From JAJDXW01 sp965214795 (GTDB lineage: Bacteria; Pseudomonadota; Gammaproteobacteria; HK1), in contig OZ243976.1 in the NCBI GenBank assembly GCA_965214795.1, forward strand, positions 4,650,001 to 4,714,000: DNA of 64,000 nucleotides. The letters run 5' to 3'. Positions 1 through 7,869 of the stretch are shown one piece after another. The notes under the pieces were generated by a model. The model was given only the letters and a program-made list of their open reading frames with translations, was not told the origin of the DNA and ran no database searches. Every line of letters starts with the position of its first letter. Within the stretch, counting starts at the first letter, position 1. Made by a program: the position numbers and the translations under genes.

Positions 1-181
1 CGAGGAAGGTGTCCAGGAAGAACACGGAGAAGTCGATGAGGCCCGACGCCCGGTGCGTCTCGGGATCGCAGCCGAGGCACAGGTTCGTCAGGTGGTGCTG
101 GATGTACTCGACCGGATTGTCGGTCGCGGGCTGGGCCGCCGCGCTTGTGTCAGCCAAGTCTCTCGACTCCGGTTCTCTCAT
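1..181 (-). CDS. atpB: F0F1 ATP synthase subunit a, N-terminal part (cut by window edge)
   Basis: Only the first 60 codons are present; the rest lies left of the window. The visible protein starts MREPESRDLADT and carries EYIQHHLTNLCLG, the characteristic start of proteobacterial AtpB, then a stretch (SGLIDFSVFFLDTFL) leading toward the first membrane helix. Subunit a forms the proton half-channels of the membrane F0 sector. The ATG at 181 lies 3 bases after the atpI stop on the same strand, so the two genes are co-transcribed as in the usual atpIBEFHAGDC order. The N-terminal extension before EYIQHH is slightly long and Ala/Pro-rich, so a later start is possible but no better one is seen. 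Confidence 0.85.
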   Translation of the reverse strand, partial: MREPESRDLADTSAAAQPATDNPVEYIQHHLTNLCLGCDPETHRASGLIDFSVFFLDTFL

Positions 182-184
182 GGT

Positions 185-598
185 TCAGGGCGGCGGCCCT
201 CCGGCCGGGCGATGCAGCGACCCGGCGAGGAACCAGCCGACCTGGCACGCCGCAAACCCCGCGATCATCGGCACCGGAGCGAGCTTCCAGTAGCCGATCC
301 CGAGTGCGAACAGACCCGCGGCAACCACGAACCGTTCGAGCACCCCGACCCCGAGCACCAGCGTCTCCGTTCCCGGCCGCGACCTCGTGGCCCTCGTCGC
401 GAGCCGGACCCGGCGCGCGTGCAGAGCGGTCAGCGCGAGGGCGACCCCGCTGCCGGCGAGCGCCCCTCCCGCCGCAGCCGCGTCCCGGAAGACCAGGAAC
501 ACGGCGGCGACAGCGAGCGCAAGGGCCGCCTGCGCCGAGGCGAGGCGGACCACGTCTCGCGCCAGACCATCCCCCCTCTCGGGGGCCCCGCGCCGCAT
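185..598 (-). CDS. atpI: ATP synthase protein I (AtpI)
   Basis: About 137 residues starting MRRGAPERGDG, with four hydrophobic segments (around residues 18-35, 42-58, 80-98 and 104-122), as expected for the small AtpI membrane protein that assists F0 c-ring assembly. Identification rests mainly on position: it lies directly upstream of atpB (3-base gap) and downstream of parB, its standard place in Gammaproteobacteria. The open frame extends upstream to 961, but that extension is rich in Gly, Pro and Arg and looks non-coding. The ATG at 598 gives the family length and starts just before the first helix. Confidence 0.7.
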   Translation of the reverse strand: MRRGAPERGDGLARDVVRLASAQAALALAVAAVFLVFRDAAAAGGALAGSGVALALTALHARRVRLATRATRSRPGTETLVLGVGVLERFVVAAGLFALGIGYWKLAPVPMIAGFAACQVGWFLAGSLHRPAGGPPP

Positions 599-1312
599 CT
601 GCACGCCTCCCCTACAAACAGAGCGGGAGGCTCCCCTCACCCGTTCCGCCGCGCCTGGGCTCGGGTTCGGGACCCTCCCGTGGGGAGCGCCGCCATCTCG
701 GGCGGAGAGGAGATTGTAACCAACCCCGCCCGCGCCGATCAACGACCCTGTCGGGAGCTGCAGGACTTTCCCACGCTGGCCGCTCATCCCCACCGGGTCG
801 ACAGGAGCACCCTCATTCGTGCCCTCAGGCGAGGAAGGGGGGGGCCGCGGGCCACGTGGAGGCAGCCGATCGGCCCGATCGCGCGCGACGAGCGCCATCC
901 CGGCCCCTCGTTTCCATCCGGAACCCCATCCGGAACCGTAGCGTGGGATGACCCTGCGCACCCGACCAGGGCCATTTTCCTGTCGTGACCGACTGCTGCC
1001 GGCCGCGGGTGCGGATCGGCCGGCCGTGCGGTCGAGGGCCGCTTCATGAGGCCCGGACCGACACCCACACGTCCAGATGCGCTCCCGAACGACCTGCCGA
1101 ACAGGCCCGCTTCAACCGTCGCCGGACAGGAAGCGAGCCCTTCGCACCCGACAGGGTGATTCCCCACGCGGCCGGCGGGCCTGGCCGAGGACATGGCCCG
1201 ACAGACACCGCGGGGAGCGGCCGCGGGCTTCGCACCGCCCGCCTGTTCGGCACGGGACGGACAACGGCTCCCGTTCGTCCGGGTCGCGCGCCGCGCACCG
1301 GCCCGGAGCCGA
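599..1312. other. Intergenic region between parB and atpI, no gene seen
   Basis: These 714 bases are very GC-rich. Open frames cross them on both strands, but none resembles a known protein or has a natural start and composition. The segment presumably holds the parB 3' end and the promoter for the atp operon. A 17-base stretch at 761-777 recurs at 58536-58552. No tRNA, DnaA-box cluster or parS-like palindrome was recognised by eye. Confidence 0.5.
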
Positions 1313-2194
1313 TCAGTCTTCCGCAGCGTGCTCCGGGTCGAGCCGTTCCAGGATCCCGTCGAGCTCGTCGAGGCTGTGGTAGCGGATCACGAGGCGGCCC
1401 GAACCCCGGTTGCCGTGCCGGATGCTGACCTCGCTGCCGATGAGGTCGCCGAGGCGGGTCTCGAGACGGCCGATGTCCGGGTCGCGCGCCGCTTCCTCGC
1501 CCGCACCGTCACCGGGTGCGTCCTGCATCCGACGTACCAGCGCCTCGGTCTGCCGCACCGAGAGACCCCGCTCCACCACGACCCGGGCCGCCTCGCTCTG
1601 CCTCGTGTCGGCGAGCGCGAGCAACGCCCGCGCGTGGCCCATCTCGAGCTCGCCGGCCTCGAGCCGGGTGCGCACGTCCTCGTTCAGCTCGAGCAGACGA
1701 AGCAGGTTCGAGACGGCGGGCCGCGACCGGCCCACCGCCTCCGCCACCTCTCGGTGGGTCATCGAGAACTCCTCGACGAGGCGGGCGACCCCTCGCGCCT
1801 CATCGAGGGGGGTCAGGTCCTCGCGCTGGATGTTCTCGATGATCGCCATGATGAGGGACACCTCGTCGGAGAGCTCGCGCACCACCGCGGGTACCGTCGC
1901 GAGCCCGGCCGCCTGCGCGGCTCGCCAGCGGCGCTCGCCGGCCACGAGCTCGTACCGCTCCTCCCCCGACGGCCGCACGATCACCGGCTGGACCACCCCG
2001 TGCGCGCGGACCGACCGGGTGAGCTCCTCGAGTGCCTCGACATCGACCTTCACCCGCGGCTGGTAAGGGCTCCGGCAGATCAGCTCCACCGGGATCTCCC
2101 GCCCCTGGCCGTCCGGCTCGCCGCCCCCCGGACCGGGACCGAGAAGCGCGTCGAGCCCCCGCCCGAGCCCCTTGTTCCGCGGGTTAGCGCGCAT
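1313..2194 (-). CDS. parB: Chromosome-partitioning protein ParB (Spo0J family)
   Basis: A protein of 293 residues with the full ParB layout. The N-terminal GLGRGLDALLG motif (residues 9-19) binds and stimulates ParA. The CTPase/ParB-N domain includes NPYQPR-like SPYQPR and the GERRWRAA box (about residues 86-93). A helix-turn-helix region follows (MTHREVAEAVGRSRPAVSNLLRL, split here as MTHREVAEAV and SRPAVSNLLRL), and a C-terminal dimer domain ends the protein. ParB loads onto parS and, with ParA, segregates the chromosome origin. The start codon is inside the arm of a 23-bp inverted repeat that separates parB from parA, which is unusual (see the repeat entry). Co-transcription with parA is expected. 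Confidence 0.96.
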   Translation of the reverse strand: MRANPRNKGLGRGLDALLGPGPGGGEPDGQGREIPVELICRSPYQPRVKVDVEALEELTRSVRAHGVVQPVIVRPSGEERYELVAGERRWRAAQAAGLATVPAVVRELSDEVSLIMAIIENIQREDLTPLDEARGVARLVEEFSMTHREVAEAVGRSRPAVSNLLRLLELNEDVRTRLEAGELEMGHARALLALADTRQSEAARVVVERGLSVRQTEALVRRMQDAPGDGAGEEAARDPDIGRLETRLGDLIGSEVSIRHGNRGSGRLVIRYHSLDELDGILERLDPEHAAED

Positions 2195-2414
2195 ATCTCA
2201 CCGGGCTGCGTCGCGAGGGCGCGGAGACGCCCCAGGCTGTGACGGCAGCGGGTGGAACGGACCGAAAGAGCGCGTGCGCGCTGCCGAGGCGTAGCCGAAC
2301 ACTAGCTCGACACTGGCGCGTGCGCGCGGTCGAAGCGGCTTGCGGGAGTACGGCCCGCCGGGGCGAGCGGATCGGCGTCCGCAACCGGAGGCCGGTGAGA
2401 TATGCGCGCTAACC
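2182..2414. repeat. Dispersed repeat, copy 1, bounded by a perfect 23-bp inverted repeat
   Basis: Positions 2182-2204 and 2392-2414 are perfect reverse complements. The left arm contains the parB start codon and probable ribosome binding site; the right arm contains the parA stop codon (2409-2411). The inner part, from roughly 2211 to 2380, is strongly similar to 15182-15343, including the stretch ACCGAAAGAGCGCGTGCGCG and two direct copies of GCGCGTGCGCGC. The outer arms are not shared between the two copies; each copy has its own arm sequence. Confidence 0.85.
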
Positions 2415-3209
2415 ACGGCGATGGGCCGGCGCCGCGGCGGCACGGGCCCCGCGGGCCGCGATCTCCGACGCGAGCGCCACGTACGCGCGGGCCCCCTTCG
2501 AGGCACGGTCGTAGGCAAGAGCCGGCAGCCCGTGGCTCGGCGCCTCCGCGAGACGCACGTTGCGGGGGACGACGGTCATGTACACCCGTTCTCCGAAGTA
2601 CTTGACGAGCTGGGCGGAAACCTGGTTCGCGAGGCGGTTGCGCCGGTCGAACATCGTCCGCAGGAGCCCCGCGATCCGGAGCTCGGGGTTGAGGCGCTCC
2701 TTGACCCGTTCCACCGTGTCGAGGAGCGCGGCAAGCCCCTCCAGCGCGAAGTACTCGCACTGCATCGGCACCAGCACCGAATCGGCCGCGCACAGCCCGT
2801 TCACGGTGAGGGTGTTGAGGGCGGGCGGACAGTCCACGATGACGTAGCGGTAGCGGTCGCGCGAGGGTACGAGGGCTCTTCGCAACCGGAGCTCGTTGCC
2901 GGATTCGCCGACCAGCCCGACCTCCGCGGCGGTCAACTCGCCATTGCTCGGAACGACGTCGTAGCCCCCGGCCGGCGCGGACACCACGGTCTCGGCGAGG
3001 GGGAGGTCCTCCATCAGCACGCCGTACATGGAGAGCGGCACCCCCCGCTTGTCCACCCCGCTCCCCATCGTGGCGTTTCCCTGGGGGTCGGCGTCCACGA
3101 GCAGCACCCGGTGCCCGGCGGCGGCGAAGGATGCGGCGAGGTTCACGCTCGTGGTGGTCTTCCCCACCCCGCCCTTCTGGTTGGCAACGGCGATGACCTC
3201 GGCTTCCAT
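2409..3209 (-). CDS. parA: Chromosome-partitioning ATPase ParA (Soj family)
   Basis: A protein of 266 residues. It has the deviant Walker A motif KGGVGKTTT at residues 12-20, Walker A' LLVDADPQGN near residue 40, and Walker B YVIVDCPPAL near residue 120. ParA is a nucleoid-bound ATPase that moves ParB-parS complexes. It lies between rsmG (19 bases upstream on the same strand) and parB, the canonical arrangement. The C-terminal tail (AARGARAAAAPAHRRG) is longer and more basic than usual and ends within the right arm of the repeat element, so the last few codons may have been altered by the insertion. Confidence 0.96.
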   Translation of the reverse strand: MEAEVIAVANQKGGVGKTTTSVNLAASFAAAGHRVLLVDADPQGNATMGSGVDKRGVPLSMYGVLMEDLPLAETVVSAPAGGYDVVPSNGELTAAEVGLVGESGNELRLRRALVPSRDRYRYVIVDCPPALNTLTVNGLCAADSVLVPMQCEYFALEGLAALLDTVERVKERLNPELRIAGLLRTMFDRRNRLANQVSAQLVKYFGERVYMTVVPRNVRLAEAPSHGLPALAYDRASKGARAYVALASEIAARGARAAAAPAHRRG

Positions 3210-3228
3210 GCGACGCTAGGTTACCCGA

Positions 3229-3963
3229 TCATCGGAGGATCACGAGGTGACGCTCGGCGTCGAGGCCCGGGACCCGAAGGGGAGCCACTTCGCAACGGAC
3301 TCCCTCGAACTCCGCCAGCTCGCGGGCGGGATAGCGGCCCTTCATGGCCAGGATCGGCCCCCGGCAGCACGGCCGGACGAGCGCACGGATCCGCGCGAGG
3401 CTCCCCACCGCCCGCACGACGGCCGCGTCGAAGGGAACGCGGGGCGCATAGCGCTCGGCCCGGGACTCGACCACCTCGACGTTGCCGAGCCCGAGCGCGC
3501 TCACCGCGTGGCGGCAGAACCGGGCCTTCTTGCCGGTCCCCTCGAGCAGCACGAAGCGAAGCTCCGGCAGGGCGATGCCGAGCGGGATGCCGGGGAGCCC
3601 CGCCCCGCTCCCGAGGTCGAGGACCCGGAACGGTCCGCGGCCGCCCGGCAGCGCGCCGGACGACCCTTCCGCAAGGGGCGGATCGGGGCGATCCGCTCCC
3701 TCCGCGAAGGTCCTGAGCCGGGGCGCGATGCTGAGCGAGTCGAGGAGGTGGCTTCTCACCCACTCGACCGGAGAGGCCTCCGAGACCAGGCTGTAGGCAC
3801 GGTTCCAGCGACGGAGCTCGACGAGGAACGCGAGCAGCCGCTCCGTCCGACACGGCGGAAGCCGGAGGCCAAGCTCGGCTGCGCCGGCCGCGAGGACCTT
3901 CGCCGCCGCCGCGTCCCCCGCCCCCGGTGCGCCGAGCGCGGTCCCTTCAGGCGCGCCGCGCAC
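3229..3963 (-). CDS. rsmG: 16S rRNA (guanine-N7) methyltransferase RsmG
   Basis: A protein of 244 residues with the SAM-binding motif I VLDLGSGAGLPGIPLGIALP and the family signature LLEGTGKKARFCRHAVSALG. RsmG (GidB) methylates G527 of 16S rRNA. It overlaps the 3' end of mnmG by 17 bases and precedes parA, the conserved gidA-gidB-parA order. A loop of about 20 residues (after RLRTFAEG, containing DRPDPPLAEGSSGALPG) is inserted before motif I relative to typical members of about 210 residues. Confidence 0.95.
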   Translation of the reverse strand: MRGAPEGTALGAPGAGDAAAAKVLAAGAAELGLRLPPCRTERLLAFLVELRRWNRAYSLVSEASPVEWVRSHLLDSLSIAPRLRTFAEGADRPDPPLAEGSSGALPGGRGPFRVLDLGSGAGLPGIPLGIALPELRFVLLEGTGKKARFCRHAVSALGLGNVEVVESRAERYAPRVPFDAAVVRAVGSLARIRALVRPCCRGPILAMKGRYPARELAEFEGVRCEVAPLRVPGLDAERHLVILR

Positions 3964-5905
3964 CGCCTTTCATGCCGTCCCGACCCGCTCCACCGCCACG
4001 GGCCGCTTCACGTCCTTCGTCCGGCCGCGCCCCCCGGCGCTTCAGGTGCACGAGCAACAGGCTCACCGCGGCCGGCGTGACCCCGGAGACCCTTCCGGCC
4101 TGCCCGATCGTGGCCGGCCGGTGCCGCGCGAGCTTCTCTGAAACCTCCACCGACAGCCCCCGCACCGCGGCGTAGTCGAACCCGTCCGGGATCCGGAGGG
4201 CCTCCCGGGCCCGGGTTCGGGCCACCTCGTCATCCTGTCTCTCGACGTAGCCGGCGTACTTCGCCTCGACCTCGAGCTGCGCCGCCACCCGGGGGTCGCC
4301 GACGCCGGGCCCTGCGATGCGCATGAGACCCGCGTACCCGACTTCCGGACGCCGCAGGAGCTGCCAGGCGGTCTGCTCGCGCCCGAGCGGGCGACCCAGT
4401 ACCTCGGCGACGAATGCCTCCGGGGTGCGCCCGGGCACGAGCCGCAGCCCCTCGAGACGCCGCCGCTCGCGCTCCAGGCTCTCGCGCCGCGCGCGGAAGG
4501 CCTCGTACCGCGCGTCGTCCACGATCCCGAGCGCGCGGCCGGTCTCGGTCAGACGGAGCTCCGCGTTGTCTTCGCGCAGACGAAGGCGGTACTCGGCCCG
4601 GCTCGTGAACATCCGGTACGGTTCGCTCGTCCCGAGCGAGGCGAGGTCGTCGACGAGGACGCCGATGTACGCCTCGTCGCGCCGGGGGGTCCACGGCTCG
4701 CGGCCGGCTATCCGCCGCGCCGCGTTGAGGCCGGCGACGAGACCCTGGGCCGCCGCCTCCTCGTAGCCGGTGGTGCCGTTGATCTGGCCCGCGAAGAAGA
4801 GCCCCTCCACCGCGCTCGTCTCGAGCGACGGCCGGAGGTCCCGGGGGTCGAAGTAGTCGTACTCGATGGCGTAGCCCGGCCGGGTGATGACCGCGTTCTC
4901 GAAGCCCTCGATGGAGCGCACCAGCTCGTGCTGAACGTCGAACGGGAGACTCGTCGAGATCCCGTTCGGGTAGACCTCCGTGGTGTCGAGCCCCTCCGGC
5001 TCGACGAAGATCCGGTGCGAGGGCCTGTCCCCGAACCGCACCACCTTGTCCTCCACGGAGGGGCAGTAGCGGGGCCCGGTCCCCGCAATGGCCCCCGCGT
5101 ACAGGGGCGAGCGGTCGAGCCCGCTCCGGATGAGATCGTGGGTCCGCTCGTTGGTGTGGGCGATGTGGCAACCCACCTGGCGGGGGCGCTCGGGGGGCGG
5201 CGGGAGGAAGGAGAACGCGGGCGGCGGGTCGTCCCCCGGCTGGACCTCGAGGCGGCCGTAGTCGATCGTCCGCCCGTCGAGGCGCGGAGGGGTGCCCGTC
5301 TTGAGGCGGCCCACCCGGAACGGGAGGGCGCGAAGCTTCTCGGCAAGGGCGTTGGCCGGGGCGTCGCCGGCCCGCCCGCCCGGGTAGCTCCCGAGCCCGA
5401 CGTGGATCCGCCCCCCGAGGAAGGTCCCGGTGGTGAGCACCACCGCGGCGGCGCGGAAGGCAAGACCCATCCGGGTCGCGACCCCGGCGACCCGGCAGCT
5501 CCCCGCCCCCTCCTCGAGGAGGAGGTCGTCCACCGACTGCTGGAAGAGCGCGAGGCGGGGCTCCGACTCGAGCGCGCGGCGGATCTCCACCCGGTAGCGC
5601 TGGCGGTCGATCTGGGCGCGAGTCGCCCGCACCGCCGGGCCACGGCTCGCGTTCAGGGTACGGAAATGGATTCCGGAGCGATCCGCCGCCCATCCCATGA
5701 CCCCGCCGAGCGCGTCGATCTCGCGGACGAGATGCCCCTTGCCGATCCCCCCGATAGCCGGGTTGCAGCTCATCTGGCCGAGGGTCTCGATGCTCTGGGT
5801 GAGCAGCAGGGTCCTCGCTCCGGCCCGCGCCGCAGCGAGGGCCGCTTCGGTCCCGGCGTGCCCTCCTCCCACGACGATGACGTCGAATACCTGGGGATGA
5901 TTCAT
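3947..5905 (-). CDS. mnmG: tRNA uridine-5-carboxymethylaminomethyl modification enzyme MnmG (GidA)
   Basis: A protein of 652 residues beginning MNHPQVFDVIVVGGG. The FAD-binding GxGxxG motif is VVGGGHAGTEAALAAARAG, followed by the family signature MSCNPAIGGIGKGHLVREID, the motif GTFLGG, and the C-terminal helical domain that binds tRNA and MnmE. MnmG with MnmE modifies U34 of several tRNAs. The frame runs upstream to 6256, but the extension is low-complexity and overlaps the next gene. The ATG at 5905 gives the family N-terminus, so it is chosen. The rsmG start is nested in its last codons. Confidence 0.97.
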   Translation of the reverse strand: MNHPQVFDVIVVGGGHAGTEAALAAARAGARTLLLTQSIETLGQMSCNPAIGGIGKGHLVREIDALGGVMGWAADRSGIHFRTLNASRGPAVRATRAQIDRQRYRVEIRRALESEPRLALFQQSVDDLLLEEGAGSCRVAGVATRMGLAFRAAAVVLTTGTFLGGRIHVGLGSYPGGRAGDAPANALAEKLRALPFRVGRLKTGTPPRLDGRTIDYGRLEVQPGDDPPPAFSFLPPPPERPRQVGCHIAHTNERTHDLIRSGLDRSPLYAGAIAGTGPRYCPSVEDKVVRFGDRPSHRIFVEPEGLDTTEVYPNGISTSLPFDVQHELVRSIEGFENAVITRPGYAIEYDYFDPRDLRPSLETSAVEGLFFAGQINGTTGYEEAAAQGLVAGLNAARRIAGREPWTPRRDEAYIGVLVDDLASLGTSEPYRMFTSRAEYRLRLREDNAELRLTETGRALGIVDDARYEAFRARRESLERERRRLEGLRLVPGRTPEAFVAEVLGRPLGREQTAWQLLRRPEVGYAGLMRIAGPGVGDPRVAAQLEVEAKYAGYVERQDDEVARTRAREALRIPDGFDYAAVRGLSVEVSEKLARHRPATIGQAGRVSGVTPAAVSLLLVHLKRRGARPDEGREAARGGGAGRDGMKGGARRA

Positions 5906-5948
5906 CGACGGGATTCCTTCCGCGGCGCGGAGGTCCGGACGGCGGCGG

Positions 5949-6008
5949 CCCGGGACACGACCCGGGACACGGCCCGGGAGACGACCCGGGCGGTCGCCCG
6001 GCCCGGGG
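5949..6008. repeat. 12-bp tandem repeat (five units) upstream of mnmG
   Basis: Five consecutive 12-bp units start CCCGGGACACGA, CCCGGGACACGG, CCCGGGAGACGA, CCCGGGCGGTCG and a more degenerate CCCGGCCCGGGG. Each of the first four contains the palindrome CCCGGG. The array sits in the 127-bp gap between the mnmG start and the preceding gene on the same strand, where the mnmG leader should be. Confidence 0.85.
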
Positions 6009-6032
6009 CCGGGCGGCGGGGTTCGAGCCGGT

Positions 6033-6347
6033 TCAGTCCGCGGCGACCGCCGCCTCCATCGTGTTGTCGACGACCACCGGGGTCTCGAAGTACGCGATCC
6101 TCGGCTCCGCCCCGTAGCGCTCCGTGATGAACCGCTTCCAGGCATCGTCGTAGAAGGACTCGGCCGCCTCCCGGCTCTCCCAGAGGTAGCAGCCCCCGCC
6201 GATGCCGGCCGCGGAGTCGAAGAGGTAGTACTTGCGCACCAGGCCGGCGAGACCACGATACCTGGGGGCGCTCCCCTCGTACGCCTCGCGAGCCTGCTCC
6301 AGGGTCGTGCCGTCCTTGAGCGGGAACTGGACGATGGCGGTGATCAT
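6033..6347 (-). CDS. Small YdhR/antibiotic-biosynthesis-monooxygenase-like protein
   Basis: A protein of 104 residues starting MITAIVQFPLKDGTT, in the style of dimeric alpha-beta barrel (ferredoxin-like) proteins of the YdhR/ABM group. Typical features are the first strand ITAIVQF, a helix with RGLAGLVRKYYLFD, and the strand GGCYLWESREAAESFY. Members often act as small monooxygenases or are of unknown function; no substrate can be inferred here. A GGAGAAG ribosome binding site precedes the ATG at 6347, so this start is preferred over the upstream ATG at 6383. It stands alone between mnmG and an MFS transporter. Confidence 0.7.
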   Translation of the reverse strand: MITAIVQFPLKDGTTLEQAREAYEGSAPRYRGLAGLVRKYYLFDSAAGIGGGCYLWESREAAESFYDDAWKRFITERYGAEPRIAYFETPVVVDNTMEAAVAAD

Positions 6348-6533
6348 GGCCTTCTCCGGTCGTTCGGGCGGGAGGACGCGCACCCCGATCTGCGTTTCCC
6401 GCCCGGTTCCGATGCGCGAGTGTCGAGACGGCGCGGCGATCGGGAGGGCGGAGCGGGCTTCGCGGGACGCCCGCTAGCGTACACGCGCGCTCTCGCCCTG
6501 TCGAAGGGTCGAGAGAGATCGCGCAGGACCATT

Positions 6534-7751
6534 TCACGCCGCAGGCCGCCCCCGCTCCGCCCACTCGATGGCGGCGAGCATTCCGAGGCCGAAGACGGCG
6601 AAGGAGCCGACCTGCGCGTACAGGGTACCGTCGAAGCTCTGTCCGACGAATCCCCCGAGGGGAACCGAGATCAGGGTGGCGAGGGAAGCGACCACCGCCG
6701 CCCCCACCCCGGCCACGTGGCCGAGGGGCTCCATCGCGAGGGCGTTGAGATTCCCGAACAGCAGCCCGACGCAGACGAAGACGAACAGGAAGTAGGTCAT
6801 GAAGAGCCAGAACGGGAAGAGGCCGTCGAACGGCACGAGGCCGGGCCACGCGGCGGCCGAGACCAGCGCGATGGCGGCGGCGGCGGCGGTCGAGAGCCGG
6901 CGCATCCCGTAGCGCATCACGAGGCGGCCGTTCACGATCGAGGCGAGGCCGATCACGAGGGCGAGGACCGCGAACCAGGCAACGAAGAGATCGCCCACCG
7001 CGTACCCGTCCTCGAACATCTGGGGCGCGGAGCTCAGGTACGCGACGAAGGGCGAGAACGCGAAGCCGGTCGCGATGGTATATCCGACCGCGACCCGGAT
7101 CCCGAGAATCTCCCGGACCGTCCGGCCGACGGCCCGGGGCGAGAGCGACCGCCGGCGGGCCGCGGGCAGGGTCTCCGGCTGGCGGAGCGCGAGCCACGCG
7201 AACGCGGCGGCGGCGATGAGGAAGAAGGCGGCGAATATCGCCCGCCACCCGGCGGTCCGGAGAACGACCAGGCCGAGAGCCGGAGCGACGGCCGGCATCA
7301 GGATGAAGACGGCCATCGCGAACGACATGATGCGGGCCATCGGACGGCCCTCGTACTGATCCCGGACGAGGGCCACGGTCACGATGCGGGGCCCCGCGAC
7401 GCCGATGCCCTGGAGCACGCGGCCCGCGATCATCGCCTCGAACGTGGACGCCCAGATGGAGACGATGCACCCCACCATGAATACCGCGAGGCCGGCGTAG
7501 ATGGCGGGCTTGCGTCCGATCCGGTCGGAGAGGGGGCCGAAGAAGACCTGGCCGATCCCGAGCCCCAGAAAGAGGGAGGTGATCACGTACTGGACGTCGT
7601 TCGGGCGGGCCGCCCCGAGGTCTCGCCCGAGCTCCGGGAGCGCAGGCAGCATCGCGTCGATGGCAAGGGCGACGAGGGAGAAGAGGAGCGCGACGAGGGG
7701 AACGAACTCGCCGGTCCGAAGCCGTGCGCCCGCCGCCTGGCCCCCGCTCAT
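6534..7751 (-). CDS. MFS drug-efflux transporter, Bcr/CflA type
   Basis: A membrane protein of 405 residues with about 12 hydrophobic segments. The motif SDRIGRKP (MFS motif A, loop 2-3) and the helix-4 region AGRVLQGIGVAGPRIVTVAL are typical of the Bcr/CflA subfamily of proton-drug antiporters. The substrate is unknown. The chosen ATG at 7751 follows GGAGGAAG at the right spacing. The frame continues upstream with a Pro/Arg-rich extension that is not credible as protein. The gene is 118 bases downstream of a second MFS gene on the same strand, possibly co-transcribed. Confidence 0.88.
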   Translation of the reverse strand: MSGGQAAGARLRTGEFVPLVALLFSLVALAIDAMLPALPELGRDLGAARPNDVQYVITSLFLGLGIGQVFFGPLSDRIGRKPAIYAGLAVFMVGCIVSIWASTFEAMIAGRVLQGIGVAGPRIVTVALVRDQYEGRPMARIMSFAMAVFILMPAVAPALGLVVLRTAGWRAIFAAFFLIAAAAFAWLALRQPETLPAARRRSLSPRAVGRTVREILGIRVAVGYTIATGFAFSPFVAYLSSAPQMFEDGYAVGDLFVAWFAVLALVIGLASIVNGRLVMRYGMRRLSTAAAAAIALVSAAAWPGLVPFDGLFPFWLFMTYFLFVFVCVGLLFGNLNALAMEPLGHVAGVGAAVVASLATLISVPLGGFVGQSFDGTLYAQVGSFAVFGLGMLAAIEWAERGRPAA

Positions 7752-7869
7752 CGCTTCCTCCCCCGGTCCCCGGCCAGGCTTTGCGTCATCGCTCCCGGCG
7801 GGCGGAATGGTACTTCGCCCGGGTGCGGGGCGGGGGCGCGCATGGTGCGGCCCGTGCGGAACCGGCCCC

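Noticed and set aside
1193..2242. Plus-strand open frame opposite parB
   Set aside because: Its composition mirrors parB on the other strand, and no domain is seen.
1313..5905. Chromosome origin (oriC) beside parAB-rsmG-mnmG
   Set aside because: In some bacteria oriC lies here, but no DnaA-box cluster, AT-rich unwinding region, dnaA or rpmH was seen.
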